DNA of 64,000 nt from Imbricaverruca yamaguchii. Its lineage: Eukaryota; Arthropoda; Thecostraca; Neoverrucidae. The stretch's first letter is position 1; each line of letters starts with the position of its first letter. Location of the stretch: the NCBI GenBank assembly GCA_034440575.1, contig JAOTOL010001510.1, positions 1,116,001 through 1,180,000 on the forward strand, given 5' to 3'. Below are positions 57,669-64,000 of this stretch, in pieces. The position numbers and the translations under genes were made by a program. Below the pieces are notes generated by a model that saw only the letters and a list, made by a program, of their open reading frames with translations, was not told where the DNA came from and did not search any database.

Positions 57669-58434
57669 GTCAGGTCATACACGTAGACTGCCGAAACTGG
57701 GCTTCGTCCGTACACTGCCATATATGTATGTTAGTATGCAGCAGCTGCATCAGATTGCTCGAAACACGGAATCTTCATCATCACGCCGCCCTGAAGTATG
57801 CATTGGTGGAGGTTTGCGTGCATTTTCAGACGTATCTTTCTATCGACTAAGACCGGTCCTGACAATATTTAGGGGTGCTTTCGTATAAGGTTCCATGTCA
57901 AACTTCAGAGATTCTCGGCATGTTTCAGGAGTGCACAGACACTCCCAAAATAATAAAGTTGTATACCCATGTCTGTAGCTTGCAGGCACAGAAAGGACCA
58001 CAATGCGATAGCCACTAGCATTTGAAAGTATTCAACTGAGGCTCTCCCATTCGAACGCGCCGTGTATGAGGCGAATTCTGCTGTCGCCTGTAAATTCATG
58101 AGGTGTCAACGCTGTAGCTATTGGTCGATAGGTTTTTTGAGCCTGAAGATGTGCCGAATGCTTGGCCATTTGCCGCGCATGCAGTCACTGAGCGCTCGCC
58201 CTGGATGGCGTCAAATAACCGACTTAGAGTGCACGGTCCATGAGCGTTGCACAATTATATATAACAAAATGTAGACAAGAAAATGCCTCATGTTGTCCAT
58301 GGCAGCACCAAGAGCATTTCTGTGTCAGAAGGCTGTGCGCGGTAAGTGTAGATGACAGCTTGCGATGTGTGCTGGTGTATCCGTCAGCATGTCACACTTG
58401 CAGGAGAGTCGGCACCTTTTGCACTGGGACGACG

Positions 58435-58815
58435 TTCGGCTGCGTGGGTGTGTACCGGTCCCCCGACGTCCGGCTGCGTGGGTGTGTACCGGTCCCCCGA
58501 CGTCCGGCTGCGTGGGTGTGTACCGGTCCCCCGACGTCCGGCTGCGTGGGTGTGTACCGGTCCCCCGACGTCCGGCTGCGTGGGTGTGTACCGGTCCCCC
58601 GACGTCCGGCTGCGTGGGTGTGTACCGGTCACCCGACGTCTGGCTGCGTGGGTGTGTACCGGTCACCCGACGTCCGGCTGCGTGGGTGTGTACCGGGCCC
58701 CGACGTCCGGCTGCGTGGGTGTGTACCGGTCACCCGACGTCCGGCTGCGTGGGTGTGTACCGGTCCCCCGACGTCCGGCTGCGTGGGTGTGTACCGGTCA
58801 CTCGACGTCCGGCTG
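58435..58815. repeat. 34-bp minisatellite, ~11 copies
   Basis: Unit CCGACGTCCGGCTGCGTGGG followed by TGTGTACCGGTC(C/A)C, period 34, nearly uniform. It is CpG-rich with the palindrome GACGTC. Confidence 0.97.
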
Positions 58816-58839
58816 CTGCTACGGCCACACCGCATCGCT

Positions 58840-59078
58840 TGGAGATCACACCGGCTACACCTGGACCGCCTGGCGATCACACCTGCTACACCTGTACCGC
58901 CTGATGATCACACCTGCCACACCAGGACCGCCTGGCAATCACACCTGCTACACCTGGACTGCCTGGGGATCACACCTGCTACACCTGGACCGCCTGGCGA
59001 TCACACCTGCTACACCTGTACCGCCGGACGACTACACCGTACACACCAGGACGGCCTGGCGATCATACCTGCTACACA
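58840..59078. repeat. 31-bp minisatellite, ~7 copies
   Basis: Unit GATCACACCTGCTACACCTG followed by GACCGCCTGGC, period 31 (anchors at 58875 and 58906), ending about 30 bases before exon 4. Confidence 0.95.
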
Positions 59079-59107
59079 ATGCGAACCCATGTCTCTCGTT
59101 GTTACAG

Positions 59108-59216
59108 GGACAACCTGGCCGTGGTGGGCAGCGCGATGTACGCAACATTCCTCGTCATCATCGGCCTGATCGTCTTCGTCGCCGACATCGCCAAGCCCAC
59201 GCTGGAGATAGCTGAG
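59108..59216 (+). CDS. Otopetrin-like gene, exon 4: first membrane segment
   Basis: 109 bp between acceptor GTTACAG and donor GCTGAG|GTTGGT. It reads RDNLAVVGSAMYATFLVIIG, then LIVFVADIAKPTLEIAE. A hydrophobic helix spans residues about 473-496 and ends with an acidic residue, as does TM1 of invertebrate otopetrins (pattern SALYGKLIVVLG...). Otopetrins are 12-TM proton-selective channels of the plasma membrane, used in acid and sour sensing. Phase is 2 to 0, consistent with both neighbours. Confidence 0.75.
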
Positions 59217-62200
59217 GTTGGTGCTGCCGGCTGGCGCGTGTCAGCCCCCCCCTTGTCGCCGCACGACACGCGTGCACTCTGTGCGTGCCTGGTCACGTGC
59301 TCGCCACCACCACGGTCGTCCGACGTGCATGCCGTCACGTGCCGCACTGGAGCTGAGAACACCGTCTGGCAGATCAGCCTGCAGGCTCCGCTGATACATA
59401 GACACAGTCTTTTAATGAAGGTAATCCACTATGGACTTGTGACTACTATAGCCTTGCGTCAATTAAATAAAACAACATAGCAGGAAAGGTCAAAATCACA
59501 AAACAGCTAAGCAGGGAGTCATATATGTCATAATAAAAATAAAAATAAAATAAAATAAAATACATCGGGGCGAGCAGCAAATTAATCCGGCATAGGCGGG
59601 ACGTTGGAAAAGTGCTGCCGTAGGTGGCGACCGAAGATTGGTATGGGAAGCCGCATCAGCTCGGGTGGCAATGAATTGAAAGTAAGTGGTGCTCTGGAGC
59701 TAAAACGCCTCTTCCCCATATCGGTGCGGAACCGGGAGACACATAAGTGATTGTCCTGACGGGTGGTTCGGTCACGAACTTCCGCCACGGTAGTGAGGTC
59801 ATGAGTCGGTGACTCTGGCTCACCATGACGACGCACTTTGTGCGTGAGGCACAGGATGTGGTATTTGGCTAAGTTCTCCGCACTGAGCCAGCCCAGCCTG
59901 CTCAGCAGATTCGAAACATGGTCAAAGTTTTTGCGGCCGAAAATTACTTTTGCCGAGTAGTTAATGATTGTTTGGATGCGAGACATGTTCTTTTTTATTC
60001 CGTTACCATACACAGAAATACAGTAGCGGATCTGTGAGAAGACCAGGGCATTGACCAACCCGGAGATGACAGCAGCTGGAAGGTGCCCCCTTAGATGCGA
60101 TAGATCACCCAGAACTCCAAAACGACGCCGAGTCGCTTCTAAAGCGTGCGAGTCCCAGCTGAGCGATCGATCGAAAATAAGCCCGATATTTTTGCGTTCC
60201 GAAATGGTGGATAGATAGTGGTCGCGAAATCTCACCGCGATATCCTTTAAAGCATGCACATTCTGTGGGCTGTCCAAAAGCATGAGCTGTGTTTTGGTAA
60301 CGTTAATTTTCCGTCCATTTGCTCGAAACCAGATGTCGAGGGAGGGCATGACTGTTTCAGTGTGTGCGATGACGTTTTGAATTTCAGATTGCTTACCGCT
60401 GACCAAAATGTGGGTGTCGTCGGAGTATTGGATAACCACTGCGCCTTCGGCGAACAGACTGAGGTCGTTGGCGAAGACGCAGTAGAGAAGATGTCCGAGA
60501 GATGATCCTTGAAAAACGCCGATGCTGTTGGGCAACAGGGCATATTTTTGGACGACACCAAGACTGTCAGTAAGGCTGACACTCTGGGTGTGGTTCTGAA
60601 GATAAGCCGAAAATCAGGATGTATCTATGCTGTGGAGACTTAATTTTGACAGGAGCTTTGAGTGGTCTATCACATCAAAACATTTGCTCAAATCCAGCAG
60701 GCAGAGAAGGGACACCTATCCATGGTCACATGCGGATAGGACCTGGTCAGATATGGAAATCAGGGCGGTTTCCGTAGATTGGCGAGAACGGAAACCGTGC
60801 TAAGTTGGATGGAGGAGGTGGTTTTCGGACAGATAATTGTAGAGTTGCTGGTGGACGGCACGCTCTACAATTTTCGCAATGACTGGGACGATAGAGATAG
60901 GACGGAAATTAGAAGGGCTAGATGGATCACCGGATTTGAAGATAGGATGAACGAGGTAGTGCTTCCAAGAGTCAGAAATGTCGGATTGAGTAATGCTGGA
61001 ATTGACCAAATGCAGGAGCACCGCACATATCGAGCCGAAGCTCATCCTGAACATGTGGATGTTGATGCCGTCCTCGCCGCAGGCCGACGAGCCGTTCCTC
61101 TCAAAGACGACTTCTCGCAGCTCTGATAGCGACAGCGGCACCAGGGTAAACGCACAGGCACCGACACGCGGCAAACGGCAGGGAATACTTGGCGCCGCTC
61201 CCATATTCCTAACCTCGTCAACCATACAAGGGTCCACGCGGACAAAAAATTGGTTAAGGTCATCAGCTGTCGCGTCGGGCAGCTTACAAATAGCCTGTTT
61301 GCCGCCGACGAATGACCCGATATGGCGCCACATTGACCTCCGCCCATCCTCACGGATGCGCCGCTCAACGTCGTCGCGACTATCACGCTTTATCACCGAT
61401 CGTACAGCTCGGCTGGCGTCCCTGTACTCCGTAGACTGGTGTCCATAGACAGTGCACCACAGCGGCGACACATTAAAGCTTTCGTTCCATCCGATACAGC
61501 CGGGGCGCTAGGGTTCCTAATTTTAACAGTTCTTATGGGAGCATGAAAGTCAATGATGGGTAAAAAGAGAGCCAGAAAACATTCCCATAAGGTTGTTGCT
61601 GTTCAGCAAACAGGCGGCGGGCCGCCATGCATGTGATGATCACTCCCTGAAATGCCGTGCACTTCACATGCCACTGTTTCGGTGTACTAGTACCTTCAGA
61701 TATCATCGTATGCCATTTTGTGTCCCGATAAATGATCACGTGGCATTCAATATGAAGACACAACAACATTGCATGCGTGAAAAACACAACACATTCCCGT
61801 TTGGGTGTCATGCAACGGAAAGTGGCAACTCTAGATTAGTTTTATAGCTGGCTTCACATGTGACGTGACGTCAGCCGCAGCTGTTTTTCTCTGCGCAGCG
61901 AACCACGTATGCGAAAATGGGTGTCTTCAACAGTTGATGATTCAAGCTTAAGCTTCGTGATCACTGCAGCCCACAGTCAAGTTATTTAGCCCCTGAAGTG
62001 CTTCTCTACGGCCAGTAGCAAAGTCAGAATTTCTCAACAACGATGGAGCATAATGAAGTGGGGAGTTGTTCAAGAAACTTTTGTGATGGAACCAGTGGTA
62101 GGGTGGGGGAGAGAAGCGGTGAGAAATGAAAACTGAGACCAAGCGCATGCCTTGTTATTAAAATAACAGCAACGAGCGTGGCACAACCCAAGCACGGGCT

Positions 62201-62272
62201 ACAACCAAAGACTACGCTGTCGAAGGAAGGATGCAAGACATCTTGCTCACGCCATGTTGTTTTCTCTCCCAG
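59217..62272. other. Otopetrin-like gene intron 4
   Basis: About 3 kb, mostly occupied by an antisense LINE (59530-61610). The remaining ~660 bases before exon 5 show no gene. Confidence 0.75.
59530..61610 (-). mobile_element. LINE (CR1/jockey-like), 5'-truncated, RT nearly complete
   Basis: One minus-strand register from about 61600 to 59582 encodes the inter-domain region (LPIIDFHAPIRTVKIRNPS), then RT motifs IFKSGDPSSPSNFRPISIVP, DLSKCFDVIDHSKLL (motif A), GVFQGSSLGHLLY (motif B) and YSDDTHILVSG (motif C). The thumb includes LGWLSAENLAKYHILCL and FNSLPPELMRLPI. Only three nonsense codons (60800-60802, 60716-60718, 60614-60616) interrupt it and no frameshift is seen. The apurinic endonuclease is absent. 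On the element's sense strand a TATTT-type microsatellite (plus-strand AAAAT repeats at 59533-59562) forms its 3' end, as expected for LINE tails. It is antisense to the host gene. Confidence 0.88.
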
Positions 62273-62390
62273 ATTTACACCAGCGTGATATCACTGGTCG
62301 GCTTGGCGTGGCTTGTCGTATTTCATGTCCAGGTGAAGCTCTACATGAGTCGCCTGGCGCAAGTCGCCAAATCCACCCAGGATGGTCTCG
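62273..62390 (+). CDS. Otopetrin-like gene, exon 5: second membrane segment
   Basis: 118 bp between acceptor TTTTCTCTCCCAG (strong polypyrimidine tract) and donor CTCG|GTGAGT. It reads IYTSVISLVGLAWLVVFHVQ, then VKLYMSRLAQVAKSTQDGL. A hydrophobic helix at residues about 507-526 is followed by a basic/polar loop, matching TM2 and the following cytosolic loop of otopetrins. It starts in phase 0 and ends in phase 1. The donor lies inside a tandem duplication. Confidence 0.75.
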
Positions 62391-62480
62391 GTGAGTCGTC
62401 TGGCTCTTATGTCTGTACATCAGAATACAGAATACCCAGGATGGTCTCGGTGAGTCGTCTGGCTCTTGTGTCTGTACATC
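62376..62480. repeat. Tandem duplication carrying the exon 5 splice donor
   Basis: A segment starting CCCAGGATGGTCTCGGTGAG at 62376 is repeated at 62435, 59 bp later. The two agree over about 46 bases with one mismatch. Both copies contain the complete donor CTCG|GTGAGT, ending candidate exons at 62390 and 62449. Confidence 0.92.
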
Positions 62481-63172
62481 GCTGAGACACACTGGTGTCT
62501 TCCGACCCCTGCCGGGTCTCCTGACACTGCATTTGACAGATGATGGTTCGCCCGATAGATACCATTTGGTGGCAATACTGCCTGTGAGAAGGCCGTAGTT
62601 CTAGAGCCGAGGGCCGACCTGCTGAGTGAGTTTCGAAGCTGCAGCGGGTTGGTTTTTCATCATAACGGCTACTTGCAGCGTACGGCAAAAGAATGATACC
62701 GCCAGCAGTACACAAACACTAGTCCAGCCGTAGGCGGTTTGTGATATATTTAGCCATGAGTGATTTGATTATTATATTTAAGCCACTAGACTACGGCTCG
62801 TGGTTGACATACTGCTCCAGTCACGAATGGTTTAACAATTTTCTTCCATGCCGGCTTTACGTGAATTGTATTTGTATCCTAGTTTAATCGCCAGTGCAGT
62901 TCCTGGGAATAAATAACAAATTGACTGCATCCAAAGGTAATTGCACTCAGACACTGTATATTATAAAGGTCATTGTACCGTACATTTAACACTCACCGTG
63001 CAATTAATACGTACTCTCAAACCACGGTCTTGCAAAAGCACGCGACCTAATGTGAGCCGTACGTTCTGGCTTGCACGGTACATAACGACAGTTTATTTCT
63101 ATGTTGCTTCGGGGTGTACGTAGCTTCTGCTGGTGCCCACAGGCCCTTTGAACCGTTGGTTTACCGTTACAG
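62481..63172. other. Otopetrin-like gene intron 5 (remainder)
   Basis: No gene or array seen. Confidence 0.6.
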
Positions 63173-63382
63173 GTGCCGGGGGCGTTTTGAAGCGTCAGCT
63201 TACCCACCCTGGTGCCGCAGGCGCTCTGGAGCGTCAGCTGATTTTGGAGCCAACCGACGTGGAGGGCGAGTACCGCGTCAAGATGCCGTTCAAGCAGACC
63301 CTGGCGGAGATGATCAGGTGTCAGTACAGCTTCAGCGTCGGCCGACACTCAGGCAGCTTCTACGTCAAGATTGGCGCAGCCT
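63173..63382 (+). CDS. Otopetrin-like gene, exon 6: loop and start of third membrane segment
   Basis: 210 bp between acceptor TTACCGTTACAG and donor GCCT|GTAAGT. In phase with exon 5 it reads GAGGVLKRQLTHPGAAGALE, then RQLILEPTDVEGEYRVKMPF, then KQTLAEMIRCQYSFSVGRHS and GSFYVKIGAA. The ending strongly resembles the conserved RHGSFYLRVGA(I/V)AFGIG entry to TM3 of invertebrate otopetrins, the best family evidence here. It ends in phase 1 at residue 614. The remaining ~10 membrane segments lie beyond the window. Inside the exon, GVLKRQLTHPGAAG and GALERQLILEP look like a short internal duplication. Confidence 0.78.
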
Positions 63383-63579
63383 GTAAGTGCACCGCGAGAA
63401 ATCAAGTTGTTAATTTTTTTACAAAGGGCACTAAGTCCGATGGAGTAACCAGGATTTGGTCAGGAGATGGATGAAGTGGCGGTATTCGAAGACGGCCCAC
63501 TCCCTACATAAGGTGCCCACTCATAAAACATTCCTAGGATTTCGGACGTAGTTTTCATGGAACTCCTATGCATGTATGC

Positions 63580-63657
<78 letters not shown>

Positions 63658-64000
63658 TATCATGGCTATATTTATGCCTCAGCTGTTGAGAATCTATTAC
63701 ACCCGAGATGCCGTTGGTAGCTTTCCAGTTGGCATGAAGAATGGACATTCCAGCTTTGTTAGTCCCTTCTTTGTTTTTCCGGCCCTTGTCAACCCTCACA
63801 GTAAATGTCTCCAGGTTTCAGGAGCCCTTTCTATACCATCCGTTAGATGCATTTTGATTCTTACTCTGCTATATCTTCGGCGCCTACTCCTTGAGAAGGC
63901 CTTGCGGGCCCCTGAAGGCGGCAACCTGAAGCGTTTCCTCTGACCGGCCAGGGAAGTGGTAGGGCTGCTCTAGTCACTGTGCGAGAGGATGAAATATTTG
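63383..64000. other. Otopetrin-like gene intron 6 (start)
   Basis: Contains an (AT)n tract (63580-63658). A plus frame through and after it (63557-63943) has no recognised homology. No further otopetrin exon is seen before the window ends. Confidence 0.6.
63580..63658. repeat. (AT)n microsatellite
   Basis: About 75 bases of TATATA. Confidence 0.97.

Larger units (their letters stand above)
57669..59107. other. Otopetrin-like gene intron 3
   Basis: Contains two adjacent minisatellites (58435-58815 and 58840-59075); otherwise nothing recognised. Confidence 0.7.

Overview
This is a eukaryotic, probably arthropod, genomic window. It shows GC-rich coding exons with GT-AG introns, degenerate non-LTR retrotransposons, tRNA-like SINE heads and many minisatellites. 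There is no operon structure and no prokaryotic signal. A crustacean (perhaps a barnacle) fits the impression, but this is inference and no species marker was found.

Two split protein-coding genes can be reconstructed. On the minus strand, seven exons between 22229 and 6536 join in consistent phase into an INF2-type formin. It has a long N-terminal extension, an armadillo-like DID/FH3 region, a very proline-rich FH1 encoded by an in-frame 33-bp minisatellite, and the first residues of FH2. Its first exon and the rest of FH2 are not found in the window. On the plus strand, six exons between 52607 and 63382 form the N-terminal part (about 614 codons) of an otopetrin-like proton channel. It has a long Ser/Pro/Arg-rich cytosolic N-terminus, two membrane segments and the start of a third. 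The gene runs off the right edge. The two genes are divergent and about 30 kb apart.

Region by region: 1-6.5 kb holds a minisatellite, a broken kinesin-14 (KIFC1/Ncd-like) coiled-coil fragment and a decayed LINE with an RNase H domain. 6.5-22.2 kb is the formin gene; its introns carry a decayed RT fragment, an AGGTCA-rich repeat and several minisatellites. 22.2-52.6 kb is intergenic. It has five different minisatellites almost back to back at 27.7-32.9 kb, further arrays at 36.4, 37.1, 45.0-46.1, 46.6-47.6 and 48.3-48.7 kb, a pair of 154-bp direct repeats, and GC-rich patches without an assignable gene. 52.6-64 kb is the otopetrin-like gene, with minisatellites in its introns and a fairly complete antisense LINE in the intron after exon 4.

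Nearly all of the longest open frames here are side effects of tandem arrays and are not called as genes. No self-contained new multi-gene system is visible. The most notable points are the repeat-built FH1, a tandemly duplicated splice donor in the otopetrin-like gene, the cluster of distinct minisatellites, and the regularly spaced basophilic phosphosite-like motifs in the otopetrin N-terminus.
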